DNA of 64,000 nt from Isoetes taiwanensis (taxonomy: Eukaryota; Streptophyta; Lycopodiopsida; Isoetales; Isoetaceae): contig JAJEKV010000066.1 of the NCBI GenBank assembly GCA_021234155.1, forward strand, positions 2,553,552 to 2,617,551, written 5' to 3'. Below are positions 1-11,091 of this stretch, piece by piece (position 1 is the first letter of the stretch; each line of letters opens with the position of its first letter). The notes below the pieces were generated by a model. It searched no databases, was not told the DNA's origin, and was given only the letters and a program-made list of their open reading frames with translations. Position numbers and translations under genes: made by a program.

Positions 1-480
1 ATGTTGTGCCCCGTTCAATTGCATATTGCTGGTATTGCTTCTCCAAATCCTGCTTTAATACCCATATCGCGTCTTCCAGACAGAAGTGCTTCCATAACTT
101 CATCTTTGGAGGCGAGACCTCCTAGTCTTCTTGAATGACTTATCAACAAGTAATTCGAGGCACAAATTTCAACTTGCTCTCGGTCATTTCCAACAAAGTT
201 GGAGTGTCAAAACCTCATCAAAGGTTGGGATTGTGCCTTTTTTAATAAATTCGTGGAAGCCATGAACGAGATGGTTGGAAGATCCAACTTGTAGGCTTGA
301 GCCCACTCTCCACAATCTTGAACGGACCAGCCCACCTAGGGGCAAACTTCTTGCAACTCCCAATCCGAGCTTAGCTTGCTTGTGTGATCTTCAACCACCG
401 CTGCTCGCTACCTTGAACTCCTTACGGTCCTGTGCAGCCGGCTACACTCTTACTGCCAGGCTTCTTCTTTGCTAGGAGGT
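1..480 (-). pseudogene. Integrase C-terminus with chromodomain (copy A)
   Basis: Read on the minus strand, about 345-245 gives the typical end of a plant Ty3/gypsy integrase, with RWAGPFKIVE followed by QAYKLDLP. The bases 120-1 then give a chromodomain signature containing EDAIWVLKQDLEKQY, where the Trp belongs to the methyl-lysine reading fold. Chromodomains on chromovirus integrases direct insertion to chromatin carrying methylated histone H3; this is family knowledge and is not shown here. The reading is split over frames and cut by the window edge. About 110-190 is closely similar to 36235-36310 on the plus strand, which places copies A and B in one family. Confidence 0.75.
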
Positions 481-500
481 AACCTTGGCCTTCCACCAGG

Positions 501-1059
501 CTATTTGCATACCAAGCATCTGCTTTGGGATACTTCAACCTTTGACACGGGGGTTGTGCCAAGTGTCAGGGTTGAAGCCTTTGGTACCGTAATTACCATG
601 AAAGAGGACATCACGGGATGACTCACCTTGGCACTATTAGTGAATTTCCACCAAGTGGATGTACTCATCCACTTGGGCTGTATCCACAAAACTACAAGCA
701 TGTCTTCCAAGATTCGATTCGTCCTCTAAAATCGACCATCTGTTTGGGGTGATCTGGCTGACTGCTCATGGAGAGCTTAAATGCGAATGGTGCTAAAGAG
801 GTCCTGCCAAAAGCACTCATAAACTTGGAATCCACCATGCGAAATAATCTCGAGGCATGCCATGGAGCCTAAAAATCTCCTTTACAAATAACTTGGCGGT
901 GTCCCCAATGCTATGTCGGTAGTCTTACAAGGCACAAAATGTGCCATCTTAGATAATGTATCTACTAGAGCCATCAATGCATCCTTTTCGAAGAGTTTTG
1001 GGGAGACGCTAATAAAATCCATACTTATGACCTCCCACATAGCATTTGGCACCCCATTA
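501..1059 (-). pseudogene. Integrase catalytic core remnant (copy A)
   Basis: The minus-strand reading from 1059 down contains NAMWEVISMDFISVSP followed by a segment ending MAHFVPCKT. This is the start of the Ty3/gypsy integrase core, and the Asp of MDF is the first residue of the DDE triad. Downstream, about 710-501, the expected core and C-terminal linker is present only in scattered frames. The core is separated from its zinc-binding part (about 1600-1900) by the MITE at 1060-1583. Removing the MITE and one TA brings the two halves together at a normal family boundary. It is a pseudogene. Confidence 0.7.
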
Positions 1060-1583
1060 GGGATTTTTGAGATCATAAAGGGCCTTAGGCGGTGACTAAG
1101 TTATGAACTACCAATCGAGCTAATTTGGTAATCCGGTCCGGTAAAGCGATTATAACTAACTCAACTGGATCACATTTTTCTAGCATAAGTGTTGATAGAA
1201 AAGTCCAAAATGAGCTCTTGTTTGTGTGAATGGAATCTCCGTTTGAATCTTTCCAACTATAGGTGGTTGCATATCTTTTAGCTACGTAGAATAGTAAAAA
1301 ATAAAAGCCATATTTTCTTGGAGTTTTAACAATCATAAGTGGTTAAAATATATACAAAAGCATCTAAGGTTGGAAAGATCTCCATGAGATCTATCCTATT
1401 ACACTAAGCGAGGCTCATTTGGACTTTTCTATCCAATAGTTATGCTAGAAAATGTGATCCGATTGAGTTAGTTATATGATTTCTTTGTTGGACTAGTCAG
1501 AATACGATTCGATTGGTGGTTCATTTATCTTCATTTTGCTTAGTTGGTGTTTTTGAAGGCCTTTTTTTAATCTCAAAAAAACC
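1060..1583. mobile_element. Fold-back MITE with TA target duplication
   Basis: The two halves are inverted copies of each other. Positions 1060-1080 (GGGATTTTTGAGATC) pair with 1570-1583, the stretch at 1085-1110 pairs with about 1520-1545, and 1148-1190 pairs with 1425-1470. The outer ends are flanked by TA on both sides (1058-1059 and 1584-1585), as expected for Tc1/mariner-related MITEs. There is no coding capacity. It interrupts the integrase of copy A, so it arrived later. The pairing runs almost to the centre near 1320, so it should form one long hairpin. Confidence 0.75.
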
Positions 1584-1599
1584 TAATGCAATGGCTCTA

Positions 1600-2078
1600 A
1601 GGCCCCGGAATTTGTTTCTTTTGTTCGGCTGCACAACCGCATTCCCGAATATACCGGGCGCTTCTTCATTCCGGCCTAAATAACTACTTCCCTCGAATCT
1701 TGAAGTAGGTCTTCATAAAACCTCGCATGCCACCGCTATTGGGCTGTTGTGTGTGTCATGAAGAATTAGCTTTATATAATTGCATTCGGGCACACACAAC
1801 TTATCCTTATGGTACAACAAGTTGCCTTCCTTCTTGTAATGCTTGAAGGCTTCGTTCCTTATCTGTTCTAGCCTCCCTGGAGACTTTCCCATACCCTCCT
1901 TGAAATCACCATCGATTGCGGGGTCTCTCGATCTTCTTACCAAACTCACTCGAAAGAGTGGAGATCGCAATACAATGTGTTCCTCGATCTCGAAGGGTCT
2001 TCTAGAAAGAGCAAGAACCACATTCAACTTGCTTGGCTTATAAGCAATCTCGAAATCATACTCTTCTAGGAATTCCAT
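1600..2078 (-). pseudogene. RNase H end and integrase zinc-binding domain (copy A)
   Basis: The minus-strand reading begins with FEIAYKPSKLNVVLALSRR, the conserved end of the Ty3/gypsy RNase H domain; the usual Asp before ALSRR is missing. It continues into a linker and then into the integrase N-terminal zinc-binding region (LILHDTHNSPIA, then IRECG and CAEQKK in another frame near 1600-1680). An intact domain would carry the His-His-Cys-Cys set. One frame stays open for about 120 codons, so decay here is moderate. It continues downstream into the core beyond the MITE. Confidence 0.7.
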
Positions 2079-2473
2079 CCACCTCCTTTGCCTTTAGATT
2101 GAGGAGCGGTTGGGTAAAAGATGTATTGGAGGCTCGGTGATCGATCTAACCGAAATTTCCTCCCAAGCAAATAATGCCTCCAAATACGAAGAGCTCTTAC
2201 AATAGCTAGAAGTTCACGATCATGGGTTGGATAAGCGCCGATTGTGGATTCAACTTCTTGGAGTCATAGGCCACTATCCTTCCTTCTTGCATAAGGACTC
2301 CACACATGCCGCTATCTTACTTGCATGTTGCTACTATCTTGTCCTTGTCAGGGTCCGGCGGAACTAGCACTAGTGTCTTTGTTAAAGAGCTTCCTTAAGC
2401 TTTTCAAATGAAGCTTGAACATTTTCTAACCAATGTGTTCTCCAATCTTTCACAAGACTCTTAGTGAGGTCCG

Positions 2474-3210
2474 TCAAGGGGCCGCCCACTTAGCGAAGTC
2501 CTTCACGAACTTTTCGTAATAACTTTGCCCGGACCTAGGAAGCTTCTTACTTAGCCACATTCTTTGGAGCTGGCCAATCCACTCTGCCCGATCTTTGATG
2601 GGTCGGTGGAGATTCCTTCCGCCCGATATGACATGGCAAGTACTCCACTCTTTGGGTAGCAAAGTGGCATTTGGAAGCTTTCCATACAAGCGATGCCGCC
2701 TCAACTTTTCCAACACCCTTCTCAAATGCCGACCATGATCTTCAATGGACTTCTTTAGCGTAGACTAGAATGCGTCGCCGAAGAAGACAATGACAAACTC
2801 ATCCGAAATCCCACGAAGACATCATTCATGAGGCATAAAAGTTCTTTGGAGCATTACGACAACCCAAAGGGCATTCTTGTAAACTCAAAGTGACCATACC
2901 TGGCGTTCTAAAGGCGGTCTTATGGATATCCTCTTCTTTTATTCTTATTTGATGGTACCACGACCTCAAATCAATTTTAGAAGAATACCCTTGCTCCTTA
3001 GAGCTGGTCCATTAAATCATCGCCCTTGGCAATGCATACTTATTCTTAATCGCCCGGGCTTGTTAAGTTGGCGATAGTCTATACATTCTTAGGCTGCCAT
3101 CTTTCTTCTTTCACGAAGAGTATAGGTGCTCTAAAAAAGGAGACACACTTGCTCTAATAAAACCAAGCTCAAGCAATTCACGGGCCGCTTCTTGAGCTCA
3201 ATCAACTCCG
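2474..3210 (-). pseudogene. Reverse transcriptase remnant (copy A)
   Basis: On the minus strand, about 3000-2920 reads [17 protein letters not shown], which is RT motif A/B of Ty3/gypsy elements. The active-site box near 2800-2770 reads FVIVFFGDAF where the family has F-x-Y-I-D-D-I, so one catalytic Asp is lost. The thumb and connection follow at 2725-2474 (RRVLEKLRRHRLYGKL, then KEWSTCHVISGG). Frames change several times. This RT cannot be active as it stands. Confidence 0.75.
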
Positions 3211-3215
3211 GGTGC

Positions 3216-3720
3216 TCATCTGTCTGGCGGCCTTCTTGGTAGGCTTTGCATCCGAGCTAATGTGATCTCACATTCTACACCCCTATAAGGTGGTAGCCGG
3301 ATTTCATCCGGGAATACATCCTTAAATTGCGAGATGAGCCTTGCTTCTTGGCTTAGGCAAGCTGATTCCCCTTTTGTAAGCTTCCATTCTCGCTTATTGG
3401 GCTCAATTGCCTCTAACCTCAAAATATAATCCACCTTATTTCTTTCTATACTTTTCCTTAGCTGCTTCAAAGAAATACACTGCATAGAAGAAGCTGCCTT
3501 CTTACCTTTCACTATGAATTTGGTGTCGTTCGGTCTTTGTCATGGCCATCTCATTACGGTCCGGTCGATCATGGCTTCGGCTGGCTTTAGGAACTCCATT
3601 CCTACAATAAGGTCATACCTTCCAATTTCCATGACCTCTGCCCCATCGGATACCCTTACTTCCACTAAAGGTCTATGTCAAATGTGATCCTCTTCCCTTA
3701 GTGTAAAGAATGGTTGGTTT
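3216..3720 (-). pseudogene. Protease C-terminus and RT leader (copy A)
   Basis: At about 3660-3540 the minus strand reads GRYDLIVGMEFLKPAEA, the conserved C-terminal strand of a retroviral-type aspartic protease (family form D-x-I-L-G-M-D-x-L). The active-site DSG part was not found upstream. From 3512 to 3216 a 98-codon reading carries the linker before RT, with QFKDVFPDEIRLPPYRGVECEI, a hallmark of plant chromoviruses. It is partial and frameshifted. Confidence 0.7.
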
Positions 3721-4221
3721 GCCATAACAGCTGGCCTTGGCTTAGACTTCAATACCTTGTTCTTTCATTAGGCCAACCTAGGAGAAGCAAAGTTGTGAGA
3801 GCTACCTGCGTCTATGGGACTACATATGGATTAGTTATCTATGATTCCATCGGCCGCAATGATTTGTTTGATTTTCAATATCACGACTCAATATTTGTAC
3901 GTATATGGCACTCACCATCTATGAAGTCCGGGCCTCATGCTGGTCGTCTTCTTCATCGCGTGGGGTGAATCCCAATCCCCAAGATTACGCTAAAAAAAGC
4001 CGCTTTTGCATGGCCGAATGGGCAATCATGTGTGTTCGTGCCACTGGTCGGAAGCACACGAAACATAGCTTCTTCTCAATACATTCCACGCCTCTTCTCT
4101 TTCAGGGTTGTCTAGAATACGCTTTAGCACGCTGCCCACGATGCATTAAAACTTACGATCCACAAAGTTCTTACCTGAGCTCTTCTTTGTTTTCTTTGGC
4201 CTCGATGGCGTAGGCTGGCGA

Positions 4222-5275
4222 TTGCTTACGATGCACGCCCTTTGGTTGCGGCCCGTTGACTTTCCCTTGAAGGTCATTGTTTCTCCGGCATTGGTGGAGC
4301 TTCTTCCAAACTTATGGCTTTATCCTCGACATTACGCCCAGCGGTTTTGGGTTGATTGCTTTCGGACTAGCCTTTTGATATTCTTCGTTCAATCCCTCAA
4401 TGTAAGTTTCAGCTGCTTGCCTTTTAAAACTCGGGAACATGGAGCTCGGCAGTCGCATGAATTCCTCATTATTGTACTTTATACGACAAGGTACCTGGTT
4501 CAATCTGTAGAATTTTTGGATACGCACGCTAGTATGTGATCTAGGCACATAATGTCCCATGAAAGGTCTTCTTTGAAGGTCTTGAATCAAGAATGTTCTT
4601 TTTGAGCTTATTGGACTTTCGTAGCCTTTCCACCGATTCCATTTGCTCTATCAAGTTTTCGTAGCAACCTTCCTTATATCCTTGTCCTTCATGCCATAAG
4701 AGTTGCCAAACTCCTCCATTTCGTCAAACCCGGACTTACGCCTCCATACCGACTGTCCTTCCCGAAGGCTGACCCAACTTCCTAGTCTTCCACATTGCTC
4801 TATAGCAGCGTCAACTTTCTTTTTGATAGTCATGCGCCTTCCTTGTTTTGGTTCTTACGTGCATGTCCGGACTCACTTTCTCGAGGCTAGAATTTGTCTT
4901 TACCAATGCGGTTAATGTCGATGTTTGGAGCTAGGTGGTGTTGGACTCCATACATTTCTCCTTTTCCTCTTCCTGTCTCTCGACATTTCCCCTGATTGTC
5001 CTGCCCTCCAGGATGTGGCCCCTTCCTCGATGCCTTGCTGAGGGGTAGCGGTGGGGAGGTGGTGGTCTGAGTGCATATTCTTAGGCATTCATCAATGGGG
5101 TGGTGATGGATCGGTGATGCATCCGAGGAGTCCTCATCGGGACGAAGCCTTGCATTGATTGCTTCGGCGTCATTTCCTCGTTGTTGTCATCTTGATCCGT
5201 CCAAATAGGTTTTAAGGTGCCCTTGGTGATGTCGGCCCCGGCCTTGAGAAGGCGGCCGGTGTTTCTTTGCTGCAA
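4222..5275 (-). pseudogene. Gag capsid-region remnants (copy A)
   Basis: Minus-strand pieces at 5275-5081, 4833-4651 and 4590-4312 lie in order upstream of the protease. The last one carries a pattern typical of plant gypsy Gag (hydrophobic spacing around VPCRIKYNNEEFMRLPSSMFPSFKR and AAETYIEGLNEEY), where the long retrotransposon-gag domain is expected. No zinc knuckle could be read. The bases 3720-4222 between this and the protease hold no readable domain on either strand. Confidence 0.5.
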
Positions 5276-7150
5276 GGATTAATCATCAATGCTTGTTATT
5301 TAAGTTACACACTAATCATTCTTGTTTACAATTGGATTGTTGTTAGGTACAAAAGAAATTATGTGAAAATTCCAATTTACAAGTCAAGATCATGGTAAGA
5401 CATTAATTAGTATATAGAAATACATTTCATGAAATACATGATAATATCTAAAAGAGATTATTCAATACAATTTAATTGAGGACAAAGCAAATTTTTTCCA
5501 TCATCGATGGCCTTCATGTTCTTGAAGAAGTTCTTGATGTTCTTGAGATGTAGCACTTTTGGGCATTACGCAAGATCCTTAGGGTGATCCTCCTTCAAGT
5601 GCTCTAGCCATAAAGATCTTTGGGAGTTCGGGTGCCCGTTGCTGCCACTCACCGAAATGTGCATCCATGAGGTGGCCCACAGCCCGGTCGGCGATTGAAA
5701 ACTCTTGATCTCTTGAAAAAGTATGACATGGTCGATCCGGTGAAGGTCAGATGCAGCGTAAGGCGGCTGCCCAAGGGAGAGAGGGGCTATGAGGAGCACT
5801 TGAGACTCTTCTTCTCTTGGGCTAAACTCCGTGGAATACTATCATGCGCCCTTGGCTAAGAGTTAGAAGATAGTATCGGCGCCTTTGCCTTTTACGTGAT
5901 GTTGGACCACGTGGCTCTTACGCCGTTTTGCTTCCCCATAGATGTCTATTGCTTTCTGAGGTCTTCGTGGTCCCTCCACATTGTGGTGGCGTTCTCAAGT
6001 TGATGTTGGCGTGTGCCTCCGCGAACTCACAGGGATTTGGTCGGCTAGAGCTTGGACTCCTTCTGGCTTGTACAATGCTGCTTTGTATCTGCTGGAACTC
6101 CTCTTAGGGATGATGGGTTCTGTTGTTGATACATCGCCTTATCTGCCGATAAGCTTGTATATCCGACATCGTCTCAGTAGGAGTGGCTCAGCTATCTCCC
6201 TTGGAAATTCTTAGTAGGAGTAATCGATGAAGTCCCCGCCTTGTTCTTACGCGCAATTAAGCCTAGGAGCTTAAATCGATTCGGGACCTTCTTCTTGGCA
6301 ATGGGAAGGTTGAGGATATGCGTTAGCCAAGATGTACTCCTCGCCATCGATGATCGCGGTGGCGCAGCTTGTGATGCCAAGTGGTGGTTCGAAATCTCGC
6401 CTTAGTGTGCCTTCACGCCTAGCTATTCACCTCTCCATCCTTGCTGCCTCTCTCATTTCCCAACTTGGGTTCTCCTCCCCTTGCTTTCGTAATCACCTTT
6501 CGATGCTGCGGCATGGGTGTTCTGGTCGCGCCATAGTACTTCATTACTTTCGGTAGAGTCGATCTCATGGATCTTTGATCGCTCCCCCGGTGTCGAGAGG
6601 TGCTAGATCTAAGGGCTGAATTGGCGGCTCCCGGTTGGTTGGTGCCTTGTCTTTGCTTGAGAAACAAAGCTAAGGCTGCTTGGTTTGAGAGGTATCTGTG
6701 CCTATGATGCTTACAGGTCATGTAATCTGGCATGCTTCTGGTTCTATCCCACCTTATTCTTGGTCTTAGATCCCCCACCTATGGCTTGGGTCAGAGAGTC
6801 TAGAGAAACCCACCCATTTCCCTCCCCTAGTTGGCAAACTAACTTCCCAGGGTAGTATCTGCTGGTCATATTGGCAAATGATGTCGGTGTAATAGGGAGT
6901 CCTAGTCAAGGTGGCATGAAGATCAAAGAGATGATCAAAGACATGGAAGGCTTGCTCAGCAGGGAATTCACGGATGTGATTGGCCTCATTGTACCATCTA
7001 ACAAAGCTTGATGGTGCCATTGAGCAGAGATAGCTATGAAAAATGGCTTGTGAAGATGAGTAGGGAGCTGGAAAATCGCCAAAAGGGCTGAGAGCATTTT
7101 GATGGGGAGAAAATGACAAATGAAGGCCCTTTTTATAGACTAGGGGTGCC
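5276..7150. other. Unassigned stretch inside copy A
   Basis: This contains an AT-rich part (5280-5520) and then GC-richer sequence with short minus-strand readings (7167-6766 and 6778-6419) that I do not recognise. It is too long for a single gag together with its flanks, so it probably includes DNA inserted into copy A, or a second diverged leader and gag. No terminal repeats were found. Confidence 0.3.
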
Positions 7151-7334
7151 TCGGGTTCCGTGCACAAGGGTTCTTGATGGGAAAACTTCTGTTCTATGGC
7201 TATGGGTGTTCAAATAAACTATCATGAAGTGCAAATCTAAGCAAAACAAAGCAAGAGACACTACATGGCAGTTTGTTGGGTCAAAATTGGTCAAATTAGG
7301 CCAAAAAGGGCCAAATCTGGAGGGTTCGCCGCGA

Positions 7335-7580
7335 AAGGGCCTCAAACCTGTCGGAAAAGGGGTTTGGGCGGACCCACCCGATTTTCAATTTTGAAGCAAA
7401 TTTGGCCAATTTTTGAGGTTGAAAAAAATCTAACATGACTAATTGATCAATTCTAGCCTAGCATGCAACTTTTTCTGAGCAAAATGGACACCCTGAGGCG
7501 AAATAAAGGAGGGTTAGCATGAAAGGGGCTTCGGCTGTCCGGAAGGGGTTTGGGCGGACCCACCCGGTTTAAGCCATTTT
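7335..7580. repeat. Two-copy tandem duplication with GGACCCACCC core
   Basis: The segment GGGTTTGGGCGGACCCACCCG occurs at about 7360-7380 and again at about 7547-7567, each preceded by a related stretch beginning GAAAGGG. The repeat period is about 185 bp and the copies are diverged outside the core. The region is non-coding on both strands. Confidence 0.6.
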
Positions 7581-7599
7581 GCTCAGAAATCAATTTTTT

Positions 7600-8214
7600 T
7601 CTAATTAGGGGTAGGACAATTGAACTATTACAAGTTAGATACAAAAAATTTTAGTATACTTTGACTTTTCTAACTACCTTTTTACATCAATTTTACAAGA
7701 CGAAAGAGCTATATATTAATGAGGATAGTGGGTTTACACCAAAATTTTAATTACAATTTTACAAAATTAGGAGGTTCAAGGGGTACTCCTTGCGGATCCT
7801 CCGCCAAGTGGAGATCCTTGGGCATTACGGTCACCCTCTTGGCGTGGATTGCGCGCCAGTTGCCCTCCTCAAAAGGCGGGTCAGCTCGCTTTTTGCCACT
7901 GCCGGGGACTCGTCGTCAGCGATGTCACCCTATAGTCGGTGGCGAATTCCTGCATAACTTCCCGCAGGCGGCTCAAAGGAGCCTTCACGTCGGGGAGATT
8001 AGTGCTGCTTTGGAAGTGCTTAATCTCGGGAAGCGGGCGTCTTAGAGAGTTAGGCCCATGATAGACCTAACCGGCACCGGGGCGTGGAGGTGGCGGCCGG
8101 CTGATTTTTCTTCGCTGGCGCCTTTAACGTAACGCTCCACGTTACGCCTACAATACCGGTCATTGTACCTCGTCCGGCGGCCAGGTACTCACAGTAAACC
8201 CAGCTACGCTTGAA
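7600..8214. other. Unassigned stretch between gag pieces
   Basis: This is AT-rich until about 7760 and then GC-rich. No family could be recognised. The phrase TGGGCATTACG is shared with about 5562, and a stretch around GGCGCCTTT is shared between about 5880 and 8120, which suggests an old duplication within this part of copy A. Confidence 0.3.
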
Positions 8215-8880
8215 TTAGCGGTCCTCGCGAGGCGAATGGCCCTTCCACCTTACGCTTCTTGACCACTTTGGGTGGCAGGCCACCGGGTAGGGTGGGCGTG
8301 CGTTGGCGTCTGAAGGCTCCCCAACGACTTCGTCCTCTTCCTCCTCATCTCTGCTGCCTCCTACCCCTTCCACCTCCTGCGGCCTGCGGGGTTGAGGTTC
8401 TTCCATCCGGCGATCCCGCGAGAACTGTCGTTTCTTCTTCGTTCGGTGGCTCCTTCGGCAGCTCAGATGCGCCTCTTCTTTCTTGCCTCCGTTTCCTCTG
8501 GCCACTCTGCCACCTTCTCCTTACCCTTCTTCTTTGGTGCCGAAGGGCCCGCCTCCTGGGTTTGGTGCTGGGGTTGCTCTTCCACCTGCTCTTCTACCTG
8601 CTCTTCCACCTCCTCCGCCTCGATTGTCCAGATGAGGGGCCCAAAGTGGATGGGTTCGCCCGATTCTCTGGGTGCCCGCCGATTAAGAAGCGCTATCTTT
8701 CGGCCTCCTCTTAGAGATGTGGAAGGTTTCGTTGCTGCTGCTGGAGGGGAACGTCCCTTCCCCCGGCTTAGGTCGAAGGTGCTCGGGGACTTGCTTGGTA
8801 TGCCGACCCGCTGCTGCCTCCGCCATCGAGAGCGTAGGCCTCACTTCAAACTTCGTAGCTGTCTGCTTGGTTCGAGCCAT
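8215..8880 (-). pseudogene. Gag N-terminus beginning with a histone H3 tail mimic
   Basis: The minus-strand start codon at 8880-8878 lies about 560 bp downstream of the primer binding site, where a chromovirus gag should begin. The protein starts MARTKQTATKFEV. Counting Met as zero, residues 1-7 and 9 equal the histone H3 tail (A1 R2 T3 K4 Q5 T6 A7, and K9); only R8 is changed, to Thr. The similarity ends there, so this is not a captured histone gene. The frame stays open to 8683, meets a stop, and continues in the same frame at 8505-8215 with a basic part followed by an acidic part (a run of Glu and Asp near 8350-8330). A variable N-terminal region is usual for Gag. What the mimic does is unknown. 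Confidence 0.7.
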
Positions 8881-9439
8881 ACTTAACGGTGTGGAAAATG
8901 GATGACGTAAGGCTGAGCAAGAGAGATGGTGGAGGAAAAGGTTGGAGGGAAAATGAGGTGTCAGGGATATTTAAAAAGGAGGGTCCATGGAATATTCCCT
9001 ACCATTAATAGGCCTACTTATTAGCCCCCCTTATTAATTATACCCAATGTACCCTTATTATTAATATATTTACTTTCTAATACATATACTTAAATTCGTA
9101 TTATACCTTTAGAATTTCAAATTTCCTAATGGTTTGAAGTATTAATTATGGATTTGCGCCATTTTTCACTCAGGTCTCAGATTGGCATGATTCTTCGACC
9201 CATTTTAGGTGAAATTTGATGCAGATGCATAATTTTCACTTCGAATTTACTAGAAGGTGAATTTGACTCATTCATTTCTTTGCCTAACACTTAACCTATT
9301 TTCGGACCCACTACCTAGGAGAAAACTTTTTCCCCTTTCGAGGTTCGATGGTAGAAATTTTAATGTCATACCCCTATAGGCCTGTTAGACTACTTTCATG
9401 GTTATGGTCAGTGCTAGTTCCTGGTCAACCAAGAACATC
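8881..9439 (-). other. 5' leader of copy A
   Basis: This is the untranslated leader between primer binding site and gag start on the minus strand. It is AT-rich in its 3' half. No open reading frame of note and no clear packaging structure could be recognised by eye. Confidence 0.5.
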
Positions 9440-9451
9440 GCTCTGATACCA
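9440..9451 (-). other. Primer binding site, initiator tRNA-Met
   Basis: The minus strand reads TGGTATCAGAGC, complementary to the 3' end of plant initiator tRNA-Met and the usual primer site of chromoviruses. One base separates it from the LTR end at 9453. It fixes the orientation of copy A and shows that the neighbouring LTR is the 5' one. Confidence 0.9.
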
Positions 9452-9452
9452 T

Positions 9453-11091
9453 TGTGGCGCTCCCTGCTAAATATACGGCTCCCGGCCGTACACTCGGCAG
9501 GAAATCCCCCATCCGGTCCTTCAACCGCACGGGCCCTCCGTCTATCCCGCACTCTGAGATGATCGTAGTGCGGGAAGGGGACACAAAGGTGTCTTGCGTG
9601 CCCTTCCCCTATGGGCTCCTATCACAGCGGAAGCACAAACATCGTCAGAACTAGCAATACAAAACAACAAACTACCTCGAAGGGTAGCTCAACCACATAT
9701 CCATATGTGCAAGAACATAATCATATGCCATAACATAAGAGCTCCTACCCATGGCTCCGACACATAAGGAAGTCATCGTTGGATAAGCCTCAAGATAGAA
9801 GTGAGGCCGAAGTCATAACAATGGCGGGCTGGCATAAGACAATGGCTGGGGTTGACCACTCCATCCGCCCCTCACATGCATACTTTGTAGATGGGCTATC
9901 GGGGCTCTCGCATGACTCTAACCTTCCGGATCACGCAATCCCATGGCATCACCCATCGGGACTACTCGAGGTTGCATCTCCACGGTCCGTCGAGGTAGGA
10001 AGGGTTGCATCTCCCCTTCCGAGAATCTAGAGGCTCCCAAAGTGCTAGAGAATCGTGGCGACACACGATTAGTGCAGGCTGAACCCCCAAAACAAGAGCC
10101 AAGCTGACACTTGCAACTCTTGAGAGGCAGGGCGACACCATCGCCCCAGGAGGTGTCGGACCCATGCTCGGCCCACACGAAGTGACCGACCATAAGCCTA
10201 GCCCACTATGGGATCCCCCGTAGCCCCAACTCGGCAGGGATCCTCCCTCCATCTTGCCTCTAGCCCCGTTGTGTAGTGCTGAGTCACACCATAGCTTCCA
10301 TAGCCCGGTGGGTTCCTATGCACAGGCCGCAACTAATAGGAACTAAGGGATCTACACTAGGAGCATACTACATATGGCCCTAGGTCTCTACCCCCCTTCC
10401 CAATACAAGAGGATCAACATGATCAACCAACATCACATACATCACATCATGATCAATATCGTATGAACATCTTAACCTAAACATACATATCTAACTAATA
10501 GTTAGGGTTCCTTGATTAGGGTTCAAGGTGTTCATCAAAGGCTCTAGGATGGCTCTCCTCAAGACACGAAATACTAGCCCATCTGGAGTGCTAACTTCCA
10601 GATGAACTAACACGAACTCTACTCAACCTACCTCCTCCAGAAGCGCTTCCTCCCATCCCTGGCGTCTCCATGCTCCTTGACGTGGGTCGAAAGCTTGCTC
10701 CCTCAACGATCATGCACACCTTCTTTGGGTCAGCTGCCCGTGCTAGTTTATGATGAGCGATGCTCGAAACGGAGTCTCGAGACGCGTAGATGAGTCTCTC
10801 GGGTGCTAGGGCTGGAAAAAGAGGCCTAGGGTTAGGGTTTATGTTAATATAGGTTGGGTCCACATGGGATGCCACGTGGCACCACTAGGGTGAGGCCGTG
10901 TGGCGGTTGCCCCAATAGGATAAGGCCATGTGGAAATGGGCCTTATCCTAAGGTTATCTAAGTTAAACAATTAACTTAGATGTGCACCCCTTGCCACTTT
11001 CTAAGGCATACAAGGCTACATAGGTAGACTTGTATGGTGACGGGTCCAGGAATATACGTATTTATAGCGTATATTCCCCTGGAACGTCACA
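9453..11091 (-). repeat. 5' LTR of chromovirus copy A
   Basis: The boundaries are TGTGGCGCTCC at 9453 and GGAACGTCACA at 11091 on the plus strand, so in element orientation the LTR runs TGTGACG to GCCACA. It is 1639 bp long. Two relatives lie at 45369-46992 (plus) and 55972-57598 (minus), with the same ends and shared internal blocks such as the CCCGGCCGTACACT stretch next to one end. A minus-strand reading of 94 codons at 10875-10591 is not conserved in the other copies and is not called. Confidence 0.88.

Larger units (their letters stand above)
1..11091 (-). mobile_element. Ty3/gypsy chromovirus, copy A (decayed)
   Basis: On the minus strand the parts run in retroelement order: 5' LTR (11091-9453), primer binding site, leader, Gag start at 8880, further gag, protease, RT, RNase H, integrase and, at the window edge, integrase C-terminus with chromodomain. 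The family link between LTR and pol is indirect. The 3' untranslated region next to the LTR at 55972-57598 matches that of copy B (36540-37177), and copy B's integrase tail matches the one here at about 110-190. The stretch 5280-8200 does not fit one gag and probably contains inserted DNA, so calling all of it one insertion is an inference. Many stops and frameshifts make it inactive. The 3' LTR lies outside the window. Confidence 0.65.

Noticed and set aside
8683-8880. Captured histone H3 gene
   Set aside because: Only the first ten residues match H3; the globular part and the rest of the tail are absent and the context is a gag leader.
10591-10875. 94-codon minus-strand reading inside the chromovirus LTR
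   Set aside because: It is not kept open in the LTR copies at 45369 and 55972, so it is a chance frame.
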